A stretch of 64,000 nt of DNA from Ascarosepion bandense (taxonomy: Eukaryota > Mollusca > Cephalopoda > Sepiida > Sepiidae): contig JBBBDQ010000347.1 in the NCBI GenBank assembly GCA_037127315.1, forward strand, positions 751,501 to 815,500, read 5' to 3'. The position numbers were made by a program, and so were the translations under genes. Positions 44,160-55,184 of the stretch are shown in pieces. Below the pieces are notes generated by a model. The model was not told the DNA's origin and did not search any database. It worked only from the letters and a program-made list of their open reading frames with translations. How positions within the stretch are numbered: the first letter of the stretch is position 1; the number at the start of each line of letters is the position of its first letter.

Positions 44160-45062
44160 ACCAGGCAAGGCTGGAATGTCACTAATACGTAAGTGATTAC
44201 AAGGAGTAAAAGTTAGTTAAAAAAAAAAGAATGGGTATTGGCAGTAATGTGGAATGGACAAAAAGAAGAACGAGATTAAAGAAGATAGAAAATGGCGAAT
44301 GACGTTGCATTTAAACTTTTAAGTTTGTGGTTATCAGTAAACCAAAGAAATGGAAGCGAGATCCACAGGCGAGATGTACAAGAAAATAAACTGTTAGAGC
44401 AGAAGTGGCGGTTGCATTTAGCTTTTTCAACACTAACAGGTGGGACCTAGATGCCAATCTAGTAGCACGCTTAAATTAATGCAGTATGGACAAAGGCTCG
44501 TCAGAACCGTTGCCATAAAAATATTTGTAGAAAAGACATAAGGTAACTACGTCTACGAATGTGACTGAATTCGAGACGACGAGTCTGGATCGATTACATT
44601 ACAGATAGTTCTTTATATTTTGCAAATAATCTTGAGATATATACAGCAGAGGGATCAGTATTCAATGCACGGATGAATGCCAGATTTGTAAACGTTCAAG
44701 GTGGTCTCTAACGAGACAAAAATGATCAAACGTTCCTAGATTCTAATCGAGTACCATGCTTAGATTGATGTCGTCACCAATTAAAAAAAACTCATCAGAG
44801 AAGCTGCCATGAAAAAACTGTAAAGTGAGAGAAGCCACGTCACGTCGGTGCGGAAGTGACTGACGTCATGATGCCAAGTTAGGATCATTACAGTTCCTTC
44901 TCTTTGGTTTATCAAGAACCTCGGTATATTCAGCAAGAGCAGCATTCCAGATAAGTGAACAGTATTCAATGCACGGACGAATGGTAGATTTGTAAATGTG
45001 CAATCGGTATCTGGAGAGAGAAAATTTCTGACATAGAATATGTTATCTGTCACATAAACAGA
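44160..45062 (-). pseudogene. Jockey-like LINE relic with internal duplication
   Basis: The minus strand reads the 'STIRPCIEYC' region twice: 'NLPFVRALN' in one frame near 44,990 and 'KSGIHPCIEY' near 44,680. Each is followed by the 'ICNVIDPDS'-type block and the 'SLFYKYF' region. On plus, 'attcaatgcacggatgaatg' at 44,661 and 'attcaatgcacggacgaatg' at 44,969 are 308 bp apart. The relic ends at the family 3' terminus near 44,165 ('ccaggcaaggctggaatgtc'). Confidence 0.7.
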
Positions 45063-45453
45063 AATGCTATTTCGCGCTGTTGGAAACAGATCTTCTTAAT
45101 AATGGCCTTAAAACGAAATGAAATTTTGACGGGTGATTCGAATATTTATTGTCTTTTCTTTTGTGTCTCTTTATAAGAAAATTCTCCTGGATGGCGATCT
45201 AATTGCAATGCATTAGAAATTTGAATAAATAACATTTAATACTGCGAAATTGTCTGTCATTTTATCCAGTTCTTCCACTTAAATTAATGCCCCTTTCTTT
45301 TTCCTTGTTCTCTTGTTACCGATTTTAAAAGAATCAATCAGCTTCTTATAGAGCTATGTAAAGTAGTCAATGCATTTTATATTCTCTGAAATAGAAGATT
45401 TTATTCAAACCGACACAGTGCAGCGACATTTACAAATTAAATAATATATATAT

Positions 45454-45840
45454 ACGAGGGTAAGACAAAAATGATCTGCTCTTTCGCTATAACTTTAGAA
45501 TAGTTACACTACCTTCTACTTACTCATAGTTGTTACTTTTGTGCTCACGTAATCGAATTTGAGCTTGACCGCTCAAGTTCTCTTACCACTCGTAGTGTGT
45601 GAATATGACCGCTCCACTGGCGGAACAGACCAAGTAGAAAGCATGATCAATGATCTGAATCTGTAGAATATATCTTACTTCATCAATGATCTCTCACACA
45701 TTCACCATTACTTTCTCTCTCGAGAATGCGGAATCATTTCATCAGTTGTAGATGTTGACAGACAACATGGTCTCTTTTCGTGCCTCATGCTTGATCGGCC
45801 ACTGTTAAGCTTCTTTTTCTACTCATGCACACAATAGTGA
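45454..45840. mobile_element. Mariner-like fragment
   Basis: At 45,454 'tacgagggtaagacaaaaat' resembles the TACGAGGGT..GTCAAAAA terminal repeat of mariner-type elements, preceded by TA. On the minus strand near 45,760 an 'LSTSTTDE' stretch resembles the N-terminal 'GRPSTSTT.E' linker of mariner transposases. The catalytic domain is absent and the opposite terminus was not found. Confidence 0.5.
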
Positions 45841-45909
45841 ACTGTCGCAATAGTGAACTGTCGTTGTATTGGGATCAATCTCAAACTCTAATCACGTAAT
45901 CACAATAGT

Positions 45910-46206
45910 CAGTCAGTCAGTTAAGTGCCATACGTAATACACGCTTGGGCGATCATGTCTCGAAAGTGACATGACTGACTGGGCAGAATATTATCGCGAA
46001 GTAGGTTGCCATTACTTTCTGCGGTAGACTGGTTGCCAACCAAGGCTATATAAGCCAATCTATCCTATTAATTATTCTATAACTATAGGGAACAGACGGA
46101 TTAATACTTTTCCCAAGAGTATTTGCGTCTAAGTGAATGCAAGGAATTCAAATGAATTTCGAACTCGGCTCTTTTTCTCATTCCGAGCCGATATCAACCT
46201 CACCAC
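45910..46206 (-). mobile_element. Main-family SINE with 11-bp target-site duplication
   Basis: The plus strand starts 'cagtcagtcagttaagtgcc' and runs through the body ('ggctatataagccaatctat') to the head complement 'ccgagccgatatcaacctca'. It is flanked on both sides by the perfect 11-bp repeat 'atcacaatagt' (45,899-45,909 and 46,207-46,217). This is the clearest retroposition footprint in the window. Confidence 0.95.
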
Positions 46207-46217
46207 ATCACAATAGT

Positions 46218-46755
46218 ATCAACTCTAAGAACGTATGATCAGAAAGCAGTGTGACAACCCTACATGTAAGTCATAATGAAAGTGAGAATAATTAGTTACT
46301 TACCTTCGTGTAATTAATTAGACAAATTGGTTTTTAGTTGTTGAATTTGAAATGATGTTTTGATATCCGATTGGGAAGATTTCATATACGTATATATTAT
46401 TTACAAAGCAAACAAGAAAAAGGGGATGTTCAAACGTTATTAATGAGAATAAAGAAGCATTTATATTCTTAGAAACAATAATAAGCGATCTTCCTAATAT
46501 TCCAAATACTTTACAGAGCCCAAGTTACAAAGTATTTAAAGATTACATGCATTACATGAATTTCGACTAGCTGATGGAGCAGAACAGACCACCGCCTAAC
46601 TTTCTTTCTCAATGTGTCTCTATACTGTAAAATTCTAGCGGGTGAAGATCGAACCCATTTTATTTTTAAAGGTATATGTGAGTGTATTATTACACTACGA
46701 AATGAAACTTAATTTATTGCATTTTTAAGAAGCTAGGTGCAATAGTTAAGTAAGG
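46218..46755. other. AT-rich DNA, no feature recognised
   Basis: No coding or repeat signature was seen. Confidence 0.4.
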
Positions 46756-46759
46756 ATCA

Positions 46760-47375
46760 TGTCGTTAATAAAAAATGAAGTGTTTTTTTGGGGAAGCGTT
46801 ATAACAGAAGACGGAAAGTGCGGCACAGAGATCCGAAGGTGATTTGGCATGGCGAAGGAAGCATTCCAGAAGTTGAGTTAAGTATTAAGAAACAGGTCAA
46901 TTTCGCTAGAAACTAGAAAGAGAGTACTGGATTGCTACGTGCTGTCCGTCCTTCAATATGGCAGTGAATGCTGGACAATACCATCAAAGATGAAGGAAAA
47001 ACTTGAAGCAACTGAAATGTGGTTATACTGCTAATATCATGGATCGAGCATGTGAGCAATGATGACGTGCTGGAAATGATGGAAACAGAAAGGAAATTAA
47101 TACTGAGCATCAGGAAGAGACAGCTGAAGTTCCTGGGACACGCAATGAGGAAGGAGGGCTTGGAGAATCTGATACTAACTGGCCAGATAGAGGGAAAATG
47201 AGACAGGGGAAAGCACGGATAACATATTTGAAGGACCTAATCAGGTGGATGACGGAACGAGGATTGTATGTTTTGATATTCAAGGAGAAGGCGTGTTCAG
47301 AACCACCAGGGATAGAGAAACCTGGAAGGTTATGATCACCTACGTCCTGAAGGGACAGGGCACATAGAAGAAAGA
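46760..47375 (+). pseudogene. RTE-like LINE C-terminal relic, well preserved
   Basis: The plus strand reads 'MAKEAFQKLS', 'SISLETRKRVLDCYVLSVLQ' and 'YGSECWTI' (46,850-46,980). Then come 'ISWIEHVSNDDVLEMMETER', 'KLILSIRKRQLKFLGHAMRK' and 'EGLENLILTGQIEG' (47,030-47,200), ending with 'SPTS' and 'RDRAHRR' where the frame is shifted. This is the thumb and C-terminal region of an RTE-type endonuclease-RT. At least two frameshifts are present. The 3' end 'cacatagaagaaagaaa' runs straight into the purine-rich minisatellite. Confidence 0.85.
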
Positions 47376-49430
47376 AATAAAAGAAAGAAAATGTGAAAGA
47401 AAAAGTATTAGTAAAAAAGTAAAAAATCAAGGAGGAAGAAAAGATATGCATAAAATAAATATGGGAAAGAAAAACGACATAACTAACGAAGAATTATTGA
47501 ATAATACAAGTTTTGAAGAAAGACAGAAAGCAAATAAAGGAAAAGCAAGCATAAAATTAGGAAAATAAAGAAAGAAACAATGAAATAATGAAAGAAAGCG
47601 AGCTTGAAGAAAAGAAAGAAAGAGAATGACTAAATTATGAAAGAAAGCATGCGGGAAACAAAGAAAAGAACAGAATGACTAAAAACAAAGAAAGAAAAGA
47701 AAGACTTAAAATGAAGATAGAAAGAGAGACGTAAAATGAAAATAGAAAGAGAGACGTAAAATTAAAACAGAAAGAGAGACGGATAATTAAGATAAAAAGA
47801 AAGACATAAAATTAAGATAAAAAGAGTGACATGAAATTAAGATAGAAAGATGTGAAATTAAGACAGAAAGAGAAACATAAAGTTAAGATATAATAAGAGA
47901 TATAAAATTAAAATAGAAAGAGAGACGTAAAATTAAGATAGAGAGACGTAAAACTAAGATAGAAAGAGAGACGGAAAATTAAGATAAAAAGAGAGACATA
48001 AATTAAGATAAAAAGAGAGACATAAAATTAAGATAAAAAGAGAGACATGAAATTAAGATAGGAAGATATAAAATTAAGACAGAAAGAGAAACATAAAATT
48101 AAGATATAATAAGAGACATAAAATTCAAATAGAAATAGAGACGTAAAATTAGATCGAGAAAAAGAAACATAAAATTAAGTTTGAAATAGAGACGTAAAAT
48201 GAGATAGAAAGGGGTACATAGAATTAAGATAGAAGCAAAATTAAGTCAGAAAGAAAGGCATAAACTAGATAGAAAGAAAGATGTCAAATTAAGATAGAAA
48301 CATAAAATAAAGATAACGATAGATACGTGAACTAGAGATAGAAAGAAAGACATAAAGTTAAGACAGAAAGAGAGATGTAAAATTAAAATAAAAGAGAGAT
48401 GTATAATCTAGAGTGAGAAACATATTATGATAGATGGAGAGAGGTCAAATTAAGTTAGAAAGTGAGACGTAAAATGAAAATAGAAAGAAAGACGTAAAAT
48501 TAAAATAGAAAAAGAGACCTAAATTTAAGCTAGAAAGAGAGTCGTAAAATTTAGATAAAAAAGAGACATAAAATCAACATATAGTGAGAGACATACAATT
48601 ATGATAGAGAGACGTAAAATTAAGTTAGAAAGAGACACGTAAAATAAATATGTGAAGGGAGACCTAAAATTAAGATACAAAGAGAGACGTAAAATTATAG
48701 TAGAAAAAGAGACATAACATTAAGATAAAAAAGAGAATTAAAATAAACACAAAAGAGAGACATAAAACCAAGATAGAGTGAGTAATATAAAATTGTGATA
48801 GAAAGAGAGACGTAAAAGTAAGTTTAAAAGAGAGACATTGAATTAAAATAAAACGAAGGACGCAAAATTATAGTAGAAAAAGACCCATAAAAATGAGATA
48901 GTAAGAGAGACGTAAAATTAAGATAGAAAGAGAGAAGTAGAGTTAAGATATAAGAGAAGAAATAAAATTAAGATAGAAAGGGAGACATAAAATCAAGATA
49001 GTAAGAAAGACGTAAAATTATGATAAAAAGAGAGGCGTGAAATTACGATATAAGAGAAAAGAGAGACATAAAAATAGATAGACAGAAAGACGTAAAATTA
49101 AGATAGAAAGAAAGAAAATTAAGATAGAAAGAGAGACGTAAAATTAAGATAGAAAGAGAGACGCAAATTTAAGATAGAAAGAGAGACGTAAAATTAACAT
49201 AGAAAAGAATAAAATATGAAGAACAAAACCTTAAGCAAAGCAAATTTGAAATAAAGATAAAAAAAACAAGAAAGACAAGTAAAAAAGGTGTGAAGAATGA
49301 AAAGAGAGGAAAAACGTTAAAAGAAAGCAAACATGAATGAAACAAATGAAGAAAGTAAATAATAAATAAATTTATGAAATAATGAAGAAAGAATAAAATA
49401 ATTTTTAAAAACTCAAGCTTGAAAGAAAAA
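47376..49430. repeat. ~25-bp purine-rich minisatellite
   Basis: From about 47,690 to 49,210 a unit close to 'agatagaaagagagacgtaa' plus 'aatta' (25 bp) repeats some sixty times with substitutions and small indels. The edges grade into GAAA-rich low-complexity DNA. The plus strand is almost free of C except in 'gac'. No coding function is evident. It begins at the 3' tail of the RTE relic. Confidence 0.9.
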
Positions 49431-50075
49431 CAAATGAGTGAAAGACAAAGAAATAGCGAAGGAAAAATCCTGGATCAAAGAATATTGTCAAAAGTCAAAA
49501 GCAAAAAAAAAAAAAAAAAAACATAGTGTAGAACATTATCTGTACAAAATAAATGAACAACAGACGATAAATAGAAATAAAAACCCCGAAGAAAAGAATC
49601 AAGAATACAAAACCGGGGCAAGGAAAACAGACAAGAAAAACAACGAAATAGCGGATGAAGAACGATGAATTAAAAGACATGGCAAACCAAACGCAATATT
49701 AACATATCATCGAGGGAATATAGAAAAAAAATTGTCAGACAAGCAACATCGGAATCTTAGCAAAGAATGGCGGCAAAACCGTGCACAAAATAGCAACATT
49801 GTTGACTGAGATAGGAGGTAAACGAAATGCTGTTTACAGCCACCTTGCGGGTGCGATTTCTGGAATCGTAATTAGTTTTTCAATCTGTTGTCTTTAAGCC
49901 TGACGGTTAAGCCACAAGGAAGTCGGGAAATGTAAATAAATGTGGCAAAGGCAAGAATAGCATAATGATTTATAGGTTAGGCTCTCTTTCATACTACAAA
50001 TTTATAACAGTTCTATTACCTGTTTGATAATAGGAGTGTGGGTTCAGTTCCGGTTGTGTTCTTTGCGTTCACATT
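49431..50075. other. A-rich DNA, no gene recognised
   Basis: The ORF at 49,438-49,668 is lysine-rich low complexity and continues the A-rich tract. A B-box-like 'gggttcagttccgg' near 50,040 may be a SINE scrap. Confidence 0.35.
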
Positions 50076-50079
50076 TACA

Positions 50080-50430
50080 GGTATGATGAGTTCGATTTGA
50101 AAAGTAACGGGATTGTTGTGCAGTGTGATTTCTGGGAATCGTCCACCATAAGTTCATGGTTTCTGGCTAAAGGATAAATCAACGCCAGAAAATAGATACT
50201 GCAGCACTTTCTTTGCCCATTGCTCCAAAATAGACAGATATTGTGGCCATATAAAGGGTGGCTGCTTTACCACGATAATGCACCTCTTGTGAGACATAGG
50301 TTCTTTCTTTTGACCAAGTAAAGCACTACCACCTCAAGGCAGATGATGTAGGTCTCCGTGTTTAGTCTGATGCCCTCAGTAACAAATCCAGTAGTTCTTT
50401 TCTTACGAGGACGATCACAGTGGGTTTTCC
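50080..50430 (+). pseudogene. Mariner-like transposase fragment
   Basis: The plus strand reads 'GIVHHKFMV' (compare 'GIVHHEF' of mariner transposases) near 50,140 and, after about 40 residues, 'GWLLYHDNAPLVRHRF' near 50,265-50,310. The second block carries the HDNA motif with the second catalytic aspartate. Spacing between the blocks is right for the family. The third aspartate block cannot be found, and a palindrome starts at 50,408. Confidence 0.65.
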
Positions 50431-50474
50431 TAGCTGCGGATACCGCAGCTAGGATAACTCACTGTGATCGTCCT
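50408..50474. repeat. 67-nt near-perfect palindrome
   Basis: Arms 50,408-50,439 and 50,443-50,474 pair over 32 positions with one mismatch (T-T) and one G-U, around a 3-nt loop 'ata'. The outer 15 bp 'aggacgatcacagtg' and the inner 12 bp 'tcctagctgcgg' are perfect. It has the size of a pre-miRNA-like hairpin but an unusually tight loop. Confidence 0.9.
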
Positions 50475-51730
50475 GGTTATCACCACGAGACTCATTCAAC
50501 CTTTTTTTGAATCCACTGCAATGTCTTCATACAGACACCCAAACATTCTTTAGGAGCGCATAACAAGCTGTATAGCATGCCGTTACGAAATTTCTATTGT
50601 GGGGGATTTGCGTTATGGAGTTATTTTTCTCACAGATAATTCTTAACCGACACTATAAAACTGTGCTGGTGACGAAAAACCAACGCGGATGCGTTAAATA
50701 AAAAAAAGGAAATGGCGATAATTTAATCATCGCACCTATAGAGTTTAGTAGCAATATTAAAAAATGCATTTGACTAACAATTTGTGTTCCTTTTTTATCA
50801 TTTCTGGGTAGAATCTGGACACCTGTTTGCAAAAATACATCGAAGCCAAAAAATATGAATTTAACATTGTGTTCACTAAAATCACAATGATCACAACAAT
50901 TCTCTCCTGATGATGATCATAGTGGAGATCGAAAGTGTTTAAGTAAGAGTGAAATACGGTGCCTTCTTTAATGAATTTCAACTTAAGATTCTGAATTTAA
51001 TTACAGAACTTTAAAGGTTCATTATAAAAATAGACATAATATGTCGTAACTATGGAAAGCAAAACAAGCATTCCAATATAAGTGAGATGACCAAAATTTG
51101 GTAGAAATGCAAAATGGCATAAATGTTGGTTAAATGCTTTCAACACGTTACTGCTTCACCCGTAATAAGTTTTGTTGAATGTTAGTTGTTTCCTTCCGAT
51201 ATAGAGGGCGTCAAGAATTTGAGGATTTTGTTTATTATTTTGAAGGGATAGTATATAGTTTTTGTAAACAAATATTTTCCTCTAATGTCAAAGTAGACAG
51301 GAATGTGTTTTAAAATGTTTTTAACTGTGCAACAGAACTTGTATCTGAGCAATTGTTATGGTGAAACGGACCTATTCCTCAGATAATGGACTCTCCCTCC
51401 TATATCAATAAGAGTTAACTGGAAGTTAACGGGAGAATTTCTGAGGAGTTCTTGGGAAGTCCATAGAAGTTCTTTAGAGTTCTATGGGAGTTCAATAGAA
51501 CTACTAGGCAGTTGATATTAGTCGGCAGTTAACCGAATCCTATGGAGTAAGCATTCAGTATAAGATTACCAAGTTCCTAAAATTTTGGGTGCGTTAAGTC
51601 GATTAGCAACCGACATAGCACACTTATAACCTTCAGTGCGAAAACTACTTCACAACACAAATGAACTTTAAGACATCTTGATATTGTTTGGCTCTTCAAA
51701 CTAACATAATTACTTATTTTTTTGTCAGAC
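50475..51730. other. AT-rich DNA, no gene recognised
   Basis: 'gagttc'-rich imperfect short repeats lie at 51,455-51,510. No coding signature is recognised. Confidence 0.4.
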
Positions 51731-51734
51731 TTTC

Positions 51735-52565
51735 ATTCATCTATATGGATCGCCAAAGCGCAGGATGCTTTTGGTAAACTTCGTGATCGTCTGTGGAATG
51801 AAAGGTGTATATGAATTAAGTTTGAACCACCCATTTTCACTGTGACTGTATAACAGCCCTTGTTTGTTTCACAACCTTATTTTATGGATCTGAGTTCTGG
51901 ACGTCATATTGAGTGTACATTAAGTAATTTTCACAAGCGGTGCCTCCGTAAAATATGCAGTTATACTTTCAAAGACCATAATTCTAACACAGATCTTTTA
52001 ACAAAAACTGGCATTTGCGGAATTCAATCATTTTTTATTCAGTCACATTGAAGATGGGTTGGCCGTATTGTTCGAATGAAAGATAGAAAAATACCGGAAA
52101 TTCTGATGCATAGGAAAATTCTTGATAGGGCTCAAAACGTTGGAAGGCTTTTTGCTTCGTTATAAAGACAAACTGAAGTGCAAACTTAGAGAAGCTAAGA
52201 TAACAGTTGACTCCTTCGAATTGTTTCCTTTAGATCAAATAAATTGGAGGTCACCTTGTCAACGTGGTATTGCAATTTTGAACAGAATCACACCTAAAAA
52301 CTCGGTGTAATCTAAAAATTAAACTCGATCTTTCATACCAATTTCTTCATCTGTAGAGACCTTAAAGTGCTCAATTTCTAATTGGTTTTACAAATCGAAG
52401 GCTGGTTTAAAGGCTCACACCTGCCATAAACACCCAGAATCCCGTTTTGCATCAAAGGCTTCTGATTCATAAACGGTCAGTTTCAAATGCTCTTTTTGCT
52501 GCTTGTTATGCATATAGATGGCAGGCTTGATGGAGCAGAAAAGACACAAGTATAAAACTTGATGT
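51735..52565 (+). pseudogene. Non-LTR retrotransposon C-terminal relic, third family
   Basis: Plus-strand blocks in order are 'RIAKAQDAFGKLRDRLWNER' (51,750), 'FYGSEFWTSY', 'LSNFHKRCLRKIC' (51,920) and 'RWVGRIVRMKDRKIPEILMH' (52,055). Then come 'LLRYKDKLKCKLREAKITVD' (52,150), 'INWRSPCQRGI' (52,240) and a C-terminal cysteine/histidine stretch 'FKCSFCCLLC' (52,480). This is the typical order of the C-terminal half of widespread metazoan LINE ORF2s ('RWAGHV.RM...R.PK', 'RYKD..K..L'). Several frameshifts are present. The clade is not assigned. Confidence 0.75.
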
Positions 52566-52610
52566 TTTAAGTCCCAAAAGGATGGGACCCTTATTTGTTG
52601 AAACCGTCGT

Positions 52611-52680
52611 ATATATATATATATATATATATAGAAAGAGAGAGAGAGAGAGAGAGAGGGAGAGAAAGAGAGAGAAAGAG
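52611..52680. repeat. Compound (TA)n(GA)n microsatellite
   Basis: A TA run to 52,632, then GA-rich sequence to about 52,680. Confidence 0.95.
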
Positions 52681-53330
52681 GACTGTGATTGTGATGTTTA
52701 CATAGAAGACAAACTATTGCTACATACAAGAAATGGAAATAAGTTTCAGTTCGAAATAGTGAAGTACTTTAGACAGTCACAGAAACAGTTATTTTGTTGT
52801 TTGTTCTTGATACGGTGAATCCTGATATCAAAATATGAAAAAGGAAGATTTGATTCTCAGTTCGCCACGCACTTTAATAGAAATTCCAAGACAGGCTGAA
52901 TGGCAGTAACAGTAATGCTATGTCATTCTACAAAATACTTGATAGAACATAAACACAGGAAAATATGCGAACAATGATCAACACTAAAATGGCTAATTCA
53001 TTGGTAGAAAGCGGTTGGGATAATATTTTCTACAAACAGTTCTTATACTCTTATTTACATACAACTGTATAAATATATTGATTATCTCATCTTTGTTGAG
53101 CGTATTCATGCTTACAATAAATGTTTTGAGCCAATTATTTATTTTTTCAGAACTTAAATATAATATATAAATGTATATATAGGTTTGTTTAATGAAAGCG
53201 CTCGTTCTGTTGTCATCAATTGTCAGGGCAAAGATTTTGATGAAAAACCTAACCCTGTCGAGTGACGACAACATAACGGAGTCTTCACGAAACTTCTATA
53301 TCAGTATGAACTCATTAAGTTCTCTATATT
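52681..53330. other. AT-rich DNA, no feature recognised
   Basis: No supportable coding or RNA feature. Confidence 0.4.
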
Positions 53331-53398
53331 AATCATATATATATATATATATATATATATAAATTAGGTTTGTTTTTTAATTAAAATTAATATATATG

Positions 53399-53466
53399 AC
53401 ATTGTAACATGGAAAATACTATGTTTAGAGATAGTTACCTCGTCATCAGGCAATGTAAGATCATTG
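53399..53466 (-). ncRNA. Decayed hammerhead ribozyme at PLE 3' end
   Basis: The minus strand keeps helix I (acattg/caatgt, 6 bp), the CUGAUGA box at 53,459-53,453 and the following 'cgaggt'. It also has a helix-III-like acat/atgt pair. GAAA has become UAAA and the cleavage triplet is UUA. It is a sister of the intact fold at 28,834-28,890 and lies about 150 bp 3' of PLE RT sequence on the same strand. Confidence 0.6.
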
Positions 53467-53589
53467 AGCATTAAACTTTTGGCGGATATATATAGGATTT
53501 ATATTTATTTTTGTGTAGATATATAAATGACTTGTATTTGTTTTTTATGTGGTTGGTATATATACTTTTCTAGATCTGAAGTTGCATCG

Positions 53590-54720
53590 AGGAAATTACT
53601 CTTTTATATTTGTATTAATAGCCACTTTTAAAGTAATGTTTTTAAATTCTCTATATTATCTTTCTAATTTTATCTAAAAATTTGTGGTATTCCTCAATAT
53701 CATGAAGCTATTATCCATGTATATTCCAATATCTTCAGTATTTATATCTTTATAGGCTGTAAGATTGTATAGTACAAATAAGCTAACCAGATGTAAAGAC
53801 TCGGCAGAGTTTACAGATCCAATAGTTTTTTTCTTTTTTAATCATGTCACCCCAAGCAAGGCATTCCACTGCCAATATAGCGCAGGGGGTTACACAGGGC
53901 GATATTATGAGTTAGGATGTACATAGGGGAGAGTTGGAGAGAATGGGAGGGTTAGTGTGTTAGGAGATGTCTATTGACCTTACATTTAAACTCCTGGAGG
54001 TTATAGCCGTCGGGGAAGCAAGCATGCGGAAGGGAATTCCACAGGCGGGAAGTGCGAAAAAAGAAGCTGTCGGAGTAGAAATTGAGGTTACATTTCATCG
54101 GTTTCACTGTAAAAGGGTGGGACCTAATTGCCAATCTAGTATCTCGTGCAAACTCACACCTAGGGGGCACCAGTGATTTAAGTTCATCAGACCAGAAGCC
54201 ATGAAAGTATTTATATAATAAAATTATTTTCCTTGGAATTAACTTTTCTGCACTGTTTTTTCTTATGAGTGAAAACATAATTTTTGAATTCCTTATTATA
54301 TTTCTCTCCTCCTTTGATAAATCCGAATAAGCAGTGGCAAATTCTACATGCTGTAACAAATAGTTCCTTTAATATCGATGCATAGTACTCCTTAACATCA
54401 AATTGGATAAAAGAACAGTTGTTTTTTTTTATATTACAAAACTAGTTTGTTACATTGGTGGTATTCTTCTATAATTTTAATCCAAGGTATCCTATAATCT
54501 GCTTATTTAATCTTTCGAATATATATTTTAAGTATTTTTCCTATATCTGGTGTTGCGGAATTAATCATTCTAGTGGTAGGATTTGTATTAAAATTTTTCT
54601 CGTGATCTTTGATGGTGATATAACACTCCTTTGTGCTGAATGTTGCTACTCTGTCGCTTATTTTCATTTTATCAGTGATTATTTTACTAGACGTATTTAT
54701 ATTATGGACTAAATTATCTA
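53590..54720 (-). pseudogene. Penelope-like RT relic split by a LINE
   Basis: On the minus strand, 'DRVATFSTKECYITIKDHEK' and 'NFNTNPTTRMINSATPDIGK' (54,670-54,540) are the PLE 'ITLKDHK.NF..NP.CRLINP' block. 'NNCSFIQFDVKEYYASI' (about 54,420-54,375) holds the first catalytic aspartate, and 'TAYSDLSKEERNIIRNSK' follows. A LINE occupies about 54,240-53,826. The PLE then resumes with 'NSAESLHLVSLFVLYNLTAY' and 'DIGIYMDNSFMILRN' (53,800-53,690), where the usual YRDD is YMDN. Frames are broken. Confidence 0.8.
53826..54243 (-). mobile_element. Jockey-like LINE 3' end inserted in the PLE
   Basis: From about 54,220 the minus strand reads 'LLYKYFHGFWSDELKSLVPP', 'RCEFARDTRLAIRSHPFTVK', 'TSRLWNSLPHACFPDGYNLQ' and 'EFKCKVNRHLLTH' plus stop (53,952). 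A short 3' UTR ends 'ccttgcttggggtgacatga', then 'ttaaaaaag'. The frame is intact over about 90 codons, so this is a fairly young copy. An A-rich 'aagaaaaaa' occurs at both junctions and may be the target duplication. Confidence 0.88.
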
Positions 54721-55180
54721 TGTACTCATCAATGTTTTATAGTTCTTTGTTATTTTTTTCATAATCAGGGTATTGTATTGATATTTAACTTTTTTGATAA
54801 TTAAATAAATATTTAAATATTGTATCATGATATTAAGAATTGTATTAGAATATAAAATTTATATAATAATATTTATGAAAATAATGAGGTGCATTTTTAG
54901 AATATTCAATAAATGAATGGATATTAAAAAACGTTAATTACCAATTCAGGGTTTTGAAAAATTAGAATAAAATGCATTTAGAATCGAAATAAAAATCGTA
55001 TAATTACATTTAAAGTTCTTTTTAAGTTAGATTTGCTTGTTTGGGGTGATATGATTCAAAGCATGCTCTCATCAGTAAATCATTATTATCTCAAAAAGTT
55101 AATGAAATCTAAAAATATGTTCTAACTTTATATAACCTTCAAAAAGTTGGTAAGTTGTAAAAAACAAATCAGATTTTTAA
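54721..55180. other. AT-rich DNA with a LINE 3'-end scrap
   Basis: 'ttgcttgtttggggtgatat' and 'gattcaaa' at 55,032-55,060 match the Jockey-like LINE 3' terminus. Nothing upstream of it is recognisable. Confidence 0.45.
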
Positions 55181-55184
55181 AATT

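Noticed and set aside
49438..49668. Lysine-rich 76-codon ORF as a basic protein gene
   Set aside because: It continues the A-rich low-complexity tract and has an overlapping minus-strand ORF of phenylalanines.
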